Source of the DNA: Todiramphus chloris collaris
Lineage: Eukaryota; Chordata; Aves; Coraciiformes; Alcedinidae
Assembly (NCBI GenBank): GCA_025345505.1
Contig: JANVCC010000018.1
Coordinates: forward strand, 53,311,411-53,375,410
Length of the DNA stretch: 64,000 nucleotides
Reading direction: 5' to 3'
Made by a program: the position numbers and the translations under genes. Numbering within the stretch: position 1 is the first letter of the stretch; the number at the start of each line of letters is the position of its first letter. The notes below the pieces were generated by a model. That model saw nothing but the letters and a program-made list of their open reading frames with translations. It made no database searches and was not told the DNA's origin. This document shows, piece after piece, positions 12,832 to 29,545 of this stretch.

Positions 12832-14505
12832 CAGACAATTGAAATGAAGGGAAAAATATCAATAGTGAGATGGGTCTGTAATGCCCTGGAAAATGGGAGT
12901 GGTGAAAGGCAAACAACCTTCCCCAAATCAGCTGCAGAGCATGCACAGGAAGTTTGGAGCACGTGTGAAAGTTTTAGAGGGTCTTCCAAAGGGAAAGTTG
13001 ATTATGGTTATTTTTAATTGCAGGGTGAATGAGAGCTGGTGCTGATAGAGGAGCAGAAATCTGAGAAATGAGGATCAAACTGCTGCTTTTTGAGGTACTT
13101 TGAAATGCTAACAGCCTGCTGGGCTCTAACTGGATTCTGCAACTGTGCAACCTGCTCCATTCAGTGCTTTGTGGCTGTATGAATGCATAAAACCAGGAGA
13201 AAGCAGAACTCTTGTGTTTTATCTCCTCTTGTAGTATTCAGGAACTGTGAGTCTTGATGACTATTTCTTGGGTTTGGCAGACTGCTTTTTGATAAAAAAC
13301 CAAAATAATCTTTCATCCTGCATTTGAGATCAACCAGGATAGAGTAATCCTAGGATTAAAGCGGATCAGATGAAGGTCTGTTTCCATAGCAGATGCTGTC
13401 ATATGAGCGCAGAGTTCCTCTTGTAAGTTAGGAAGGCCACAGGGCAATGCAGATGGCAGGGTAAATCCTGTTTGTCTTGACTAATTGTCAACTCAGTCCT
13501 AGTTCCTCTTCCCCTCTGTGGAAAACAAACCACACCAAGCATCCAATTAAGAAACCAAATAGGTTGAAATTCCACCCCAGGCTTGTATTTATATCTCTTG
13601 TGAATAACATGCTGCACTAAGGTTCGCGTTGTTTCACGTTTAACTTGTCGAATACCTTTGTGTAGTCCTGGAACCATCTACAGGGGGGAACTGCCTGATC
13701 ACTACCCCAAGGATTGCACTGTGTAGCTGTACACCCATAACTATGCTGGAAAAATGAGATGCCAGATCCAAGCGCTACCCTCACAAATGACTTAAGCAGG
13801 TCTAATCCTTTGAAAGAAATTGATACTACTGAGACTGTTCTGTAAAATCATAGCAGTTTATTTCACTATGATCTTTGGATGAGGCTTTCTACTAAGCAGA
13901 AAACAAGATTCTCTGTGAGGTGTAGCTGTTATTTCGGTATTTAGATTGGAGATCTCACCAACGCCCTTCTGACACAAAATGTAGTTACAGTTCCTATGAC
14001 AACTGTTCCCCTCTCCTCTGAAGCATGGACTAACGATAGTGTTTCATTACACAATCATGTAACGCTGGGCACTGTGACAGCCTTGTCATCTCCACTCTGC
14101 TGTTTGCTCCTAAATGGCACTTAGCTGCAGCCTGCTTGGATTGTGCAGAACACGAGTCGGAGTGACTGACCTTCACTGTGCTTACAGCCTGCCACCTCTG
14201 ACTGCCCCCCTCCCTGCTTTACATTAGTAAGTTCACTTGCTACCAAAATACGTTTGGTAGGATAAATTTTATCAACAAAACTTTAGAGGAATTTATTTCA
14301 GTGGTAGTAATTCTAGATGCTGACTGACGTTAATTAACAATAGCATCTTAACAAGTACACAGAGTACTAATCTGTATCAAATCAATCTGCTGACAAAAAT
14401 TCTTGAGCATGGCAGCCAAACCAGAAAATGCAGCACGTTCCTGTAGTTACTTCTGCAACACACTTAAGAAAAATTATAACAAGTTGAACAGATATATTAA
14501 AAGAC

Positions 14506-14511
14506 TTTATT
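14506..14511 (-). terminator. MAN1A1: Candidate distal poly(A) signal AATAAA of MAN1A1
   Basis: The plus strand reads TTTATT here, so the MAN1A1 strand reads AATAAA in the context GTGAATAAAGTC. Cleavage would be expected 10-30 nt further on, at about 14478-14496. It was chosen as the distal signal because the sequence beyond loses the AU-rich UTR-like character. Another AATAAA lies at 13862-13857, so a longer UTR cannot be excluded. Confidence 0.45.
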
Positions 14512-14770
14512 CACAATAGAGAAATTTTTACAAATATAAGTCCTTAAAAATTAAGCATCTTGATCTATTATGTATTCCATAATTTCATTTTATATAAAGA
14601 TGAAAAGACTAAATGGACTATGTACAAATCAAGAACAATTGAAATGTGTGATAGAAACGGATAATATGTATGATGAAGTCACCATAGAAACAGTGAGCCA
14701 TTGGGTACTGCAAAAATCTGTGTACGATCAACACATATGCAAGACTTATCTCACAAATTATCAGAGTATT

Positions 14771-14788
14771 CCCCCCCCCCCCCCCCCC
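14771..14788. repeat. Poly-C tract, 18 nt (poly-G in MAN1A1 mRNA)
   Basis: Eighteen uninterrupted C on the plus strand lie within the predicted MAN1A1 3' UTR. The transcript would carry an 18-G run about 260 nt before the candidate distal AATAAA. It is the longest C/G homopolymer in the window. Confidence 0.95.
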
Positions 14789-15765
14789 ATGAAACAATGT
14801 GGGTGCCATTTAAAGTAATCTACCTCTTAGCACTTAACATATGCAGATTGAAATGTATTATTTTGCTATAAAGAAATGGAAGAAGTATATAGGCAGTGTG
14901 TTTATGCAAAGAGAATGCTCCCCTTGACCCCTAAGCAATTTCTCTTGCTGGTATGAATGGCTGTGAACACAGTAACCATCACTAGCCCTGACCATCACTA
15001 TCCCACTAGCCACTTCCAGGCAGCTAGTTCAGTGAATGAGAAATAAAACATGTCATCTCAGCAATCTAACAAGCAGTAGTAAGTACTGACTGTTTCAGTA
15101 AGATTGCTCTAACTTTGGTATTTTGGGGGTATTTAAAAAAAAAAAAAGGAAAAAATCAATATATTCTCAGTTTATGAAAAGGTTGGTTGTTTGTTTCTTT
15201 TCTTACAGTTGGCAGATCTACACATTGTACAATCTTCTCGTCTACTTACATTACTTTACAAAAAGTACAGTATAGTGCAGTTTGTACATACAACCTGAAT
15301 ACCAATACCAGTCACATCAAATTTGTGCTCTTTCAAATGATCATAATTCCCAAAAAAAAAAAAAAAAATTCATACTAAATGCCTGTACTACAAGGAAACT
15401 GATGATGCTTCTATTTAAGTACACAGGTCCCAATGCATACGAGAGTTGTGTTTGTAGCTTGCTTTTTGAAACACGGAGAACTATTTGGTTCCCCACCATT
15501 TCTCTTCAGCTTAAGTAACAGAGACATCTGGGGGGAAGCATACTGTGGTTAAGGAAAGGAAAAAAAAAAAGTAAAAAGAGGCTTACAAAACACATTTCTC
15601 AAAGATGGGTATTGTCTGAGCTGTTGTCATTATTTAACTGATACGAGGTTTGTAGCAGCACATGCACAACCATGTGGTAGGCAGCAGCAGATGACCCAAT
15701 AAAGATATCTAAACCAAAAGTAATGATTACTTTTTGGTTAAAGAGGGAAGAGATTTTTTTCTTCT

Positions 15766-15781
15766 TTTATTTGTTTTTATT
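15766..15781 (-). terminator. MAN1A1: Candidate proximal poly(A) signals (two AATAAA)
   Basis: Two minus-strand AATAAA hexamers (15781-15776 and 15771-15766) are ten bases apart inside the predicted 3' UTR. If used, they would give a UTR of roughly 2.2 kb that lacks the 18-nt G run but keeps the 12-nt one. Use is unproven. Confidence 0.3.
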
Positions 15782-16739
15782 GGACAGCTATGATTTCTCT
15801 GTGCTGCTGGGGGTGGGTGGGGGAGCTCCCTTATAAATAATGTTTCTGAAGAAATACAATGAAATATTACAGTCCTTCAACAATACAAATTCCAGAGTAT
15901 CAAAATCAGCAGGCGTTCTGCTTTTCAAGAGAGGAGAGCCAAGACTTTACCCTTGCTCATTCAGTTTCAGAAAACTGTTACTATAACATGAGGGAACACA
16001 TACTTTAAGAAATAAAATAATAATTAAAAAAACTAAGCGGTAAAGCAAAAAGTCTTGACTCAATGTGCCAGTTCCATCTGAGCAGTCTTTATCTGAGGCA
16101 GCTGCACATGGATTTGTATCTATTCTCCCAGCTCTGGGTTGCCCAGGCTCTGCAGGGTACCCCTATTAACTTCCACGTATGAATGCTCAGCTCTGCCTGT
16201 CCTGTGATGGAAGGATCAGCATCACTGAGAATCCTCTTGCCTTGTCTCCTACATAAATGTCTTTGGCAGCTCATGTGGCACATGCCATCTTCTCTGTCTG
16301 CAAGGGAATCTGAGAGGCAGTGCTGTCTTCACAGACTCCAGAGGGTCAAGTTTATGGGTCAGCCTCCAGCTGCTATATAGAAAAATGTAATCTGTTATCT
16401 TGGTTTCTACTGAAGGAAAAACTACACTGCAGACCTCTATCAGTATAGAAAAAATGTACTCTGTAATGCCTAAACAAATGTGCTTCCTTGGCTGTGATTA
16501 GCTATGCTGGACATGTGAGCTACCTTACTACATACCTTTAAAGAAGATTACTGTTGAGAATCATATTTTTGCTGCAGTCAAGTCAGTGAATGATGTGCTT
16601 TCTCTAAGTGGGAAGCCAGGTGTTACACCATACTCAAAATGTATGAAAGTCATCCTATCATTATAGGAAAACACAGGCAGACTCGTGTAAACTCCTCCAA
16701 ACTACGCTTAAGTAGAAACAGGAATTAATTGTGCCTATT

Positions 16740-16751
16740 CCCCCCCCCCCC
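16740..16751. repeat. Poly-C tract, 12 nt (poly-G in MAN1A1 mRNA)
   Basis: Twelve uninterrupted C lie within the predicted 3' UTR, flanked by TATT and TTTGG. It is the second long G run on the transcript strand. Confidence 0.95.
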
Positions 16752-17995
16752 TTTGGTGATGTTACAAAATAAAGAAATATTTTTTGGCAAAACTGATACC
16801 TTTCTTAGTAAGCCAGGCTTCTAATCGAGGGAATAATTTTAAGCACGCTGCGTTTTGGTCACTAACTTAGAGAAGATCAACTCGGTGCTTTCAGAAAGTT
16901 TTAGTTGTACACGGGATAACTTCCTCTCTGAATGATTATCTTCTTTTAATAAGACAAGTTTTCTTCAAGGTATCTGGACATCTAATTTTATTTATCTAGA
17001 CACATTAAATTGTTTTATGACAATAAACTATTAAGTCTGTTGTCAAGTCTGAACCTATCTGAATGGTTGAGAGAGTCCCAGAAAACCAAACAAATTCTTT
17101 CTAGTGTAATTCTCGGATTCCAGGAAAATGTCATCAAGTACTTTTTTTGTCATGAAAATGAAAGCTACTGGACTAAATATATAATGAAGGTAAGACTCCC
17201 TTTCTTAATATGAAATTACTATCTTATTTTATTCTGCATTAACCTGACTAAAGACATGAGAACAACACCACTTATGAAAGGGAGGAGACAATTTATTCTA
17301 TTACAATATTCTAATCAAAACCCAAAAAAACTAAGGTCTGCTAACTAATGTGCTAAATTCATAAAAACTAAGTTTAGATTAACTTCAAGGTATACTGCAG
17401 TTTCAGAGTTGTGTCTGCATGAGATGCAAATATTCCTATGTAGACTTCATTGGCAATGAAATACATCAGATACTTTACCAAGTAATGATAGACCCGCATA
17501 AGAAGAGGCTGTTCACAGTCACAAGATTTGTCTTGGATGACACACAAAACAAATTAACAGAGAACAACAAAAAAAAAAGAAAAAAGAAAAAAAGCTCTTT
17601 ATACTCAATTCAATATGGCTTTTTGCAACATGGCAAAATATTACAGCTTAAAGCAGACATCTCCTCACAGAGGAGAAAAGAATTTTGCAGTCAAGTTAAA
17701 AGCGTAACAGGAGACAACATGCAGACCCTCTGCTCTTTTTGGCCAAGATGACACTGCAGCCTAACAAAACCTGGAGGGATGTCCTATTTCTCTTCTAAGA
17801 AGTGGTTCAGTTGGATTAGAGGAATGAAATTTTATCACAGTCAGTGGGGATCCATTAATAAATATTTACTGCTAAAGAAAACAGACTGCAAAACACTTGA
17901 TTTAAAAATTTAACTCAGGAATTTAAAACCAAATCATGTGCCCAGTTCCTGGAAAGGAATACAAGGAATAAAACAAAGTATAACTTAGTCTTCAT

Positions 17996-19595
<1,600 letters not shown>

Positions 19596-20626
19596 TTAAC
19601 AAAACCATCTGTCAATTTTTCTTTCTTTGACAATAAAATCAGTAAAAAACCCAAAAAACAAACAACAACAAAAAATTGTCACAGATTTTTTTGATAGAGA
19701 GATGAAATCTAAATACAGCCCTAGGTAGAAAACTTTAAAAAGAGGACATAAGCACATGGTTCTAATTTTACATTTAGAAAGGGAAGCAAAATGATAAATT
19801 AGGAAAAGAAGTGAATGCAAAACAGTTTTCAGAAGGAAAGGGTGGGGACATATATGGGTGTAAAGATATATGGATTTTCACTTATTTTCTTTTTCCTCTT
19901 TGTAATAGGCAGAACAGTAGCGTCTCCCAGGCTTGTCTATCAGCCTTCAGAGACCACGTCACATATACCTTTCTTGCTCCTTTTTTAGTGCTTAAAATTT
20001 ACTGTGATAGAATTGAATACCATGATGAAGACCAGTCTTTTCCTTACCTCCTGCAAATCGCTTTGAAAAAGGAAAGGCAACTCAGTTTTCTGTGTAAGTT
20101 GTTTGGTTTCTCTTTGCAGTTCTTTCATTTTTCAGTGGGAAACCTCTGATATTGGGCTGTGACTGAATTTCTTTTCTGCAGTAGGTACTGTTTGTCTATG
20201 TGGCTGGACTTCACACAACATGTTTTAGATGTAAGAATAAGAATGTGTTTTTCTCTAACTAGTTTCCAAACTGTGCGTTCAGTTAGAAGAACAGATGATC
20301 AATTCCCATTTTACAATAAAAATGAACTCATGGACCACCTAAAAATGTCATTTAGTTTCTGTCCACAGAAAAGTCCTATATAATCAACTACTTTTGAAGG
20401 AGAAAAAAGATCAGACGAAGGGGGTATACAGAAGGGCAAACCCCATGTACTGGGTGCTGGAAGTGGTGAAGATATATACAGTTATGGTATTTAATAAACT
20501 TTGCTGCCTGTCTTTGCATTAGCCAGGTGTTTGCATTAAAAAGGTGATACCTATATGCCTTAACTTCAAATAAACTAGTATCCAATACCTTATTTGACTA
20601 TTAGTTCTCTTATCACTGCTTTGTTT

Positions 20627-20665
20627 ATACATATATATATATTTATTTATATTTAAATTATAATT
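20627..20665. repeat. AT-rich microsatellite
   Basis: ATACATATATATATATTTAT-type sequence of TA and TTTA units within an intron. Confidence 0.8.
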
Positions 20666-23600
20666 GACCTACTTCACAAGGTCAAAAATTATTCTTAGCC
20701 TCTTCATTTTTCTTATTCTGTTTTACAACAACTCTCTGGTATTATACAGTATAATAAAGGAGTGGAGAGAATCTAAGATGTTTCAAACAACTCATTATTC
20801 AAACACAAATCCAGAAAATGATTTTTAGTTCTGAATAACTTCTCACAATAAAAATGACAGTGAGCCTGATAACTTATTACATTCACTCAGCACAACACTA
20901 CTCTGAAACACGGTGCTTGCTGTGGGGACAGGTATTGAAGCAAGAACTTTGAGGCAGAAATACCTGGATGTTTATCAAACCCCCAGCAGAGATGGAAGAC
21001 AACTACTTCTACTTCTGAAGTTACTACAAATATCACTGAAGTGATTACATGATGCATAGATTTTATTTAGGGAAAGATGCTGCATTTCAAACCAGTTATG
21101 GTAAAAAACTACAAAAAGGCACACGTCTAAAACAAGCAACCAGGCAGAATAAGCATTTGCTGATGAGAGATGGGACTAAAAGTCACTAAGTACTGAAGTA
21201 TCCATCACCTCCACCTGCTTTAAAGGCCGCTCAAGATCTGTGTTTTGGTGGGAGTAGCTATCCTAAATGTCCTTGTTTTTGCTGGAGTCCCTGTAGCTAT
21301 ATACACATATTTAGCTTGCACGTCAGGCCCTCCATAGATTTCACTAGAGAGTAAGCTACCTATTGTATATTTAAAAGGGATTTTTCGCCGGGAAAAAAAC
21401 CTTTAAAATATAACAGGCCTATTTGTCTTTTCTTATATGTCTTTAGGTTCTTTAATTTTCCTGGACGCTTTTACTAAGTGACAAATATACAATTTAAACA
21501 AGTAATTTCCCCTGGCTGGTACTCCTTCTCTCTCGTCTACTTCAACCTGCAATGAATTCCAAATGCTGAATCTGTGTCTGGATTTTCAATGTCAAACACA
21601 AGATTATGTTTTCCAAGTCACAGCAGAAGGAGAACTTGATCTTGAAGGATAAGGCTATTATTCAAGGAAACATCTGCATTCTAAACAGGGCGAGGTAAAA
21701 TAAAAGCAAATTGCATTCACGGTTTATGTGCTCTAACATGTAGTTAGAGCCTTCTTTATGAGTTCGTTGTAGGGAGATACTGTATAGGTACCTGAACACA
21801 CTGCTATGATGTAAACTAAGAGGTTAACTTGCACCATGTTAGCCATCTGGTGGTATCTACTTGATGCAAACATGAAGCATTTTATCCCTCAAAGCTACTT
21901 TCCACGTATCTAAAGGAACAAGACATTCCTGTGCAGCGTTAGTCTTGGTTGTCATCCTCCCTTAACTGTCAGTAATGGCATTTTGTGGCCATACCTGCAG
22001 TTTCAGAGTACAGAAATATTCACATTGACGGGGGGTGGGGGGACCAGTGGGAGGGAAGAAACAATCAAACACATTTTAAATTAGTAGTTCTCAGAAAAAT
22101 AAGAGTGGCTAAGATTAGTTATGCTAGAGTAATGGAAAACATCAAGTGGAATGAAAACTGGCTGACAGTCTCAAAGTATCATAAAGGGAAAAAAACAAAG
22201 GAAGTGCTATGAATTCAAATTATGTGCCACATCTATAATGCAGAAAGGGAGGCTTTCATGAGCTAAGCTGATAAAACCTTTCCAAGTCAGTAACAGTGGA
22301 TATTGCTGTTGGTCATAACTGCATTTTCTCCAGATGCTGAAGCACATACAGAATGATCTTGGGCATAAATTAAAGCAGCAAAGCAAGTTTCCAAAGGAAA
22401 AAAATGGAGAGGCTAAAGCATGTTTTTAGTCTATAGGTGCTAGAGAAAGGATTAATAGACTTGTTGGCAAGTTCAGAAGTCATGACTTACAGAGAACCCT
22501 CCTTTTTGACTACAAGGGCACTGGGAAGCAAACCTAATGAGTTCTTATTGCCAGTGTCATGAGTTGAAAAGGGGCATGAAACACCTGCAGAACAACTTTT
22601 TGGGGCAACAACAAATGGTCTAATCGTTTCTCTTTTTTCTCGTTTCAATCTCAGCTTCCTAAAGAGGTGCAGCAGGTGTTGCTAATAAAACCAACCCTAT
22701 TCAGTGGTCGGGGACTTCCCCAAGAACAAAAGGGTGGAGAGACCTGCTCTCTGGTGCAAGAATAAGGAGGAACAGGGAGTAGAATTTATGAAACAGTTGC
22801 GGTAAGCTGTCATGACACGTGCTGGAACTAAAAAAAAACCACAACAACAAAATAAACCCCAGTATCAGGTGGAGCTGATAAACGCCAAGGCAGATGAATT
22901 AAAAAAGGAAAAAAAAAAAAGATCTGAAACAAACAACTGACTGTATAACTTCTGTGAAGCCGTAAGATTTGTTTTTATGAAACATGCAACTGCACATTAG
23001 AAGAGCAGAAGATGGGCCTGTACAGAATGGGACCAGCTGCATCTCCCACACATGGGCTGTAATCCACTAGGTTAGAGCCAGATGAGAGTAACCACAAGAA
23101 TGTTAAACAAGGACCACATGGGGAGTGCTAAAAAGGTAGACAAGTGTACAAACTCGAAATAAACACAAACAAACTGAACCAACAGGGCAACAAATGATAA
23201 TAAGGAAAACATTTCAATTGTTTATAACAACGTTATCAGTGTGGGCAGCAACAATGAGTCAGGAAAAACATCTCCTGGAGAAGGAACACTTGGCACTGCT
23301 GAAGCCTGGTGGGATGACTTCCATAAACAGCCATTGTAAATATTCCAATTATAATCTGCCTGGGAAGATTCCAGTAGTAAAATACGTGCCTATGGGTGGT
23401 GTTAGTGAAGAACTAAGGGAACAGCACTCTAAATTAGAGGGTTTTTAAAAATTGCTTTGGAAGCATATTGTTTCAGGGCTGAATGCAGATACGGAATTGC
23501 TGTGAATATTCAAACAAGGACAAATTAGAGAGTAGAAGTGTAGCTCATGCTAGCAGCTATTCTTTTATGGAAAGCAGATTTTACCATAAATTTCATTCTT

Positions 23601-24054
23601 CAACAATATCTAATTACCAAACTCAAAACTGACTTTTTCCAGAACACTCAACCACATTTGCACAACATCTGAGATACGTTCAGTATCTCACACAGTGAAT
23701 ACTGAATACAATTTACAGATCTTGGTTGCTGTTGAGGGAGCCAGGGAACTGGAGGATGTCATGTTCCAGCCAGGTGGATGGAGTCATAACAGAGCAACAA
23801 CTCTCTAGTAGCGTCCCTCAGGGGTGGGGAACTGCATGACACAAGTCTACATGTTCTTCCCTTAGTATAGAGCAACCTTCTACATCTAGTGGTACAGGCC
23901 CATCCAAGAATGTTATAATCACACACTCCTACAAACAAGAGGTGTTGAGCAAACTGACCAACAGGATATTTTTGAAATCCTGGAAAGCAGTAACTCTGAA
24001 AAGCAGAGGTCACTATGAACAAAATACTGCACAGAGTTCTGTTTTCTGGTGGAT

Positions 24055-24149
24055 ATTTTTGGGTTGTGTGTGGTTTTTTTTTAATTTGTTGTGTTGGGGT
24101 TTTTTTGTTGGTTTGTTTTGTTCTTTTGTTTTGTTTTTTGTTTTTTTCT
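24055..24149 (+). repeat. T/G-rich low-complexity tract
   Basis: About 95 bp are nearly pure T and G on the plus strand (GGGTTGTGTGTGG, GTGTTGGGG, GGTTTGTTTTG, GTTTTGTTTTTTG). It is antisense to MAN1A1, so the pre-mRNA reads as a C/A-rich stretch. It resembles 9868-9993 and 52719-52836. Confidence 0.9.
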
Positions 24150-24959
24150 GATGTATACAGAGGCACAAAAATAATGTTCTCTGGTTTCCTGTATCTCCTA
24201 TAAGATCTCAGTCTGCTTAGAAATTCCAAAATAAGAGTGAAAGGCAGGTAATTTAACAAGGGCAACATCAATGTGAGGGGAAGATAAGTGAAATCTAGAA
24301 GTGTAATAGGGATCCATGCCTGAAGGATGAAACATGGTAAATCCAAAGGCTCTCATCTCTAACAGTAGAAGTGATTAATCCCTTTTCTCCATTGTTAATA
24401 AGGGAAACAATGGATTTGAGAAGTCAATTTTTGCTATATAGACTACTTGTCCTCTTGCAAGGCTTGTGCTGGGCAAACAAAAATAGCTAGGTTCAGCGTG
24501 ACTGGTTGAAGCTCAAAGGCTAGTGGGACACAGAAATTTAAATATAGAAGAGATTGTTATCATTAACAGAGTTCAGTCCAGATGACCTACGCTTTTTGTA
24601 AGTGACTCGTTTTTTAATGTTTGGTACTATCTAGTACTTCATCTTGGCCTTCATTGCCTTAATTAAAATCACCTCATACAATTACTGTCAAAAATACACT
24701 TCCTAAAACTTATTTTCATGTCCAAGGCTCAAATTTGACATATGTTTACACTTTCCATTCACTTGCACTTGAGCAGTACATCCAAATATGACCCTGACCT
24801 GAGAAGTATTTAAGAAGGAGAAATCACAAGGTACTTTTCTTATGTACAATACCAGTGGTATTTGGTTTTGTCAAAATGTTCTTAGTTCATCTTTTTAATA
24901 AACGAACCTCTGGATATTTGAGTTGATATTATTGATTTAAAATTAGTATTTACTCTTCA

Positions 24960-26403
<1,444 letters not shown>

Positions 26404-29400
26404 TCAAAGTGCAGCCAAACCAGCACAGATTAGCATACATCAGTAATGATGATTACTTTTGCTACAACTTTGAGCAATTTATGCAGTGCATTTTATAAAA
26501 ATATTGAAAAGACCTGAAAAAAAGCAATTCCGTTTAGAAATCATTTTATTTCTTTCCCTACTTTGAGCAATTTCAGGTAATTTCACATTTAATGGTGATT
26601 AGCCACCACTTCAGCTTCCACACTTCCCATTTTAATTCTCACTTAAAGGATGTGGTTATTGATATAATTTCATGTCAATTATATGCAGACATAACTCATA
26701 TTCAAAACAACTGACTCAGTGAATGCACGTTAGGCCTCCGAGTCTATACGGCATTCCCAAAGTCCCATGAGTTTCCCCTCTCAGACTGAATTCCTCTGTA
26801 GTTATCAATCAAGAGTAGAGTCTTACTGAGATTTCTGGAAAAAAAAAAAAACCTAAGCAGAATAAAAATATACAAATCTCCTAGAGAGCATTAGCAGTTA
26901 GTACTATTAGCAATGTATGGTGACTGATTACAAAATCCAGGAAAACAACCTTCCCTTGTGGGAGGAACAGAATTAAAACAATCGAGGAGAGGCAGAAGAT
27001 CATATTAATTAGAAGCCCACACAGAAAGTAAGTTATAACTCTTTAAAGGGTAATGGAGAGGAGATGAACAACTCTATCACACAGGCAGTTATCCAGCAGA
27101 GATCTGGTTTGTTCTATTGAAATCGTAAGATCCAGGAACAGTACTCAACATGCATTATACAAGAGGAAAAACATGAATAAAATATCAGTATAGAGAACTA
27201 TTAACAAAAAAGCCGGAATTAAAAAAAAAAAAAGAAAAAAGTGTTATAAAGAGAAGGTACTGATTGTAGTTATTTCTTCTGTAAAGTTTGTTTTTATAAG
27301 GATGAAAAAATCTTCTCTAAACTAGAACCATCAGCAGAATAATTGTACAAGTTTTACTTACCAAGTAGTTTTTATGCCAAGAATGTCACATTGAAAACTA
27401 TACTTTGTTTTCCACTAATGTTAGTGCAAAGCACTTAGTAAGGGGTGTTTTCTGCACAGCTCCAGACCCGCTACTGGCTCAGAAAACTCCTCCACTCCTT
27501 TGTTTCCTCTTTGATTGTATGTTTTTAGCACTAGGTACCTACTGAAAAGCATACCTAAATTTTAAAGCAGCAGTAAATAATGAAGATTCCTGTGCTTTAA
27601 GCAAATCCTGCATAATTTAACCTATAAAAAGAAGAATTAAATATGAAAGGGGAAAGGTGGGAAATCAGTTTCCTCAAGCATCCAAAGGACAAACCCCACT
27701 GTGGAAGATGAAAGAATTACAGAGGCTGAGTAGGTGTCAAGCTAATTGGTGGTTGTGTATTCCAAGTGCATATAAAAAAGCTTTTCTGTCAGGTTGGGAA
27801 ACTAGCAGTGGAGTACCTCAGTACTTTTTCAAAAAATAATGTTCTCTAAAATGTGGGGTTTTTTGTGCTCACTTGGGTATAAAATATTTGAATTTATAAT
27901 TGAAGAACTGACAGAACACAGTTCAAAGAACCTGCTACAAAACGTATTAACGCATAAACAGTCAAAAACTGTAAGAAGATAGAAGTAATTGGAAAACTTC
28001 CAGAATCTTTCAGAGAGCTGTTCGCATTTTTATTGAATAGTTTGTATTTTGTAATAAGATGCCTTATTGTTAAAAACACACAACAATTTTGTGGGAAATA
28101 GCTTTCAGACTACTTAGACGTTCTGAAAAATAAGCTACCTAAAACCAAGTTCAGATGTGAAAAACTTTTAATTAAATGACATTTCATTAAATCTTTTGGC
28201 CTGATAGTCCCATCTCACCAAAGCAACAATTCTGGCAAGAGTTGGTAACTATACTGGTCACTCATCTTTTGAGTCAGGATTTATTAAAAAAAAAAAAAAA
28301 TTATATATAAAACCAGATTGATGACTACACTTACTTATATTGCAATTTTTTTTTAGTAAAGAATTAATAAAAGACAGAATGAAGTATTACTGTACCTGAA
28401 AGTAGTAACAGTAATCACACACCTTCAGAACTACAGTAACTCTACCAGAGTTGATTCTCGTAGTATAAAATGGATTTTGTGATATCAATTAGCCTTTCAG
28501 AGGTTTTCATTCCCCTCTTTTGGCTCAAGATTAAGGTTCAGACTGAAAAAAGATGACTTCCACTTGGGAAATTTAAAAATTATTCTAACAAAGTGGTGTT
28601 AAGAAACTAACAGATTGATGTTAATTGATGCTAAGAATGTCACAAAATAAAAATATATTCCCAAATTAATTATTCATGTTTGGTAAAGCACATCATCATG
28701 GTTTTATAAATGAGTCCTATTAAGAACTAGTACATATGCCTATTAAAAGTTATTTTTATTATGGAAGTACCTTATTTAAAGCTATTTTTTTTAGGTTATA
28801 ATTTGATATATTAGACTCTCAAACTGCCTTGTCACACTTTGTACAATCATAGGTCCCTGAGTGCTGGATGATAGCTATACTGATGTATATACCTTTCTTA
28901 ACTGCATGCTAGGTAACTAATCATTTCTACCCAGACAGGAAATCCAAATAACCTTTGATATATACAAATGACCTTCAGAAGCCATAAGCCCAAGTGTGCC
29001 GAACTTGCAAAGTCCATCAGGACAAACAACTCAAGCAAACACTGTAACTTGGTAAAGCCTCAACTTCATGTGGAGTTACAAGCCTATGAAGTAGCAGTTT
29101 GTAGAAGTTACAGTGAAGAAGTTGTTTTAAGCAAAGTAATCTCAACTGAACAGGTCTTGAAAAGTGTGGAAGGCAGAGGAACATCTCTTCCCAGAGGACT
29201 GGTACCTATTTTTGTGGTACTGTGTGGTGAACCAGCAGAGCTCACAAAACTGCTGCTTCGAGAAGCTTCAGCTAAATGTAAGATGTTTCTTCATGGTGCA
29301 CTTTCGGTCTGAGCTACACAAACTAGCTTTGTCAGAAATAGGTTTCCCTTCTCTCATCACTATTCATCTACCCTCTGACCAAGAATAGAGAGACTAGCTG

Positions 29401-29545
29401 TTTGCCCTGAAACAACATTCTCCTAAGGCTTGCTAATGGATGTGCAGTATCAAAGTTGCATGAAATTTGGAATAATTTCAGCATGGCATCAGAGTGCCAG
29501 CTTATAATGGATTTGTTATGTGTCTTCCAGTTGTTTCAGGAACTC

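Larger units (their letters stand above)
11536..14479. other. Intergenic DNA between CR1 and MAN1A1 3' end
   Basis: No recognised exon. It contains a TA/TATG microsatellite (11886-11918) and a GC-richer block at about 12130-12830 with a long open frame described separately. An AATAAA at 13862-13857 on the MAN1A1 strand could extend the UTR. Confidence 0.5.
14490..17995 (-). other. MAN1A1: MAN1A1 3' UTR (extent predicted)
   Basis: From the TAG stop to the predicted poly(A) site there are about 3.5 kb with no coding exon. The lower limit is inferred from AATAAA at 14511-14506. Several proximal AATAAA hexamers (minus strand at about 17297, 17233, 16992, 15781 and 15771) make shorter isoforms possible. 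In the mRNA this region would contain an 18-nt G run (complement of 14771-14788), a 12-nt G run (complement of 16740-16751), a C-rich block (complement of 15808-15828) and several U- and A-runs. No transcript data are available here, so the true 3' end is uncertain. Confidence 0.55.

Noticed and set aside
1..14480. Expected neighbour FAM184A
   Set aside because: Synteny in mammals places it downstream, but no coiled-coil coding sequence or CpG-island promoter is visible here.
23759..24346. 195-codon minus-strand open frame
   Set aside because: Its middle is a Lys/Thr/Gln/Asn string made by the T/G-rich tract, and the ends have no recognisable motif.
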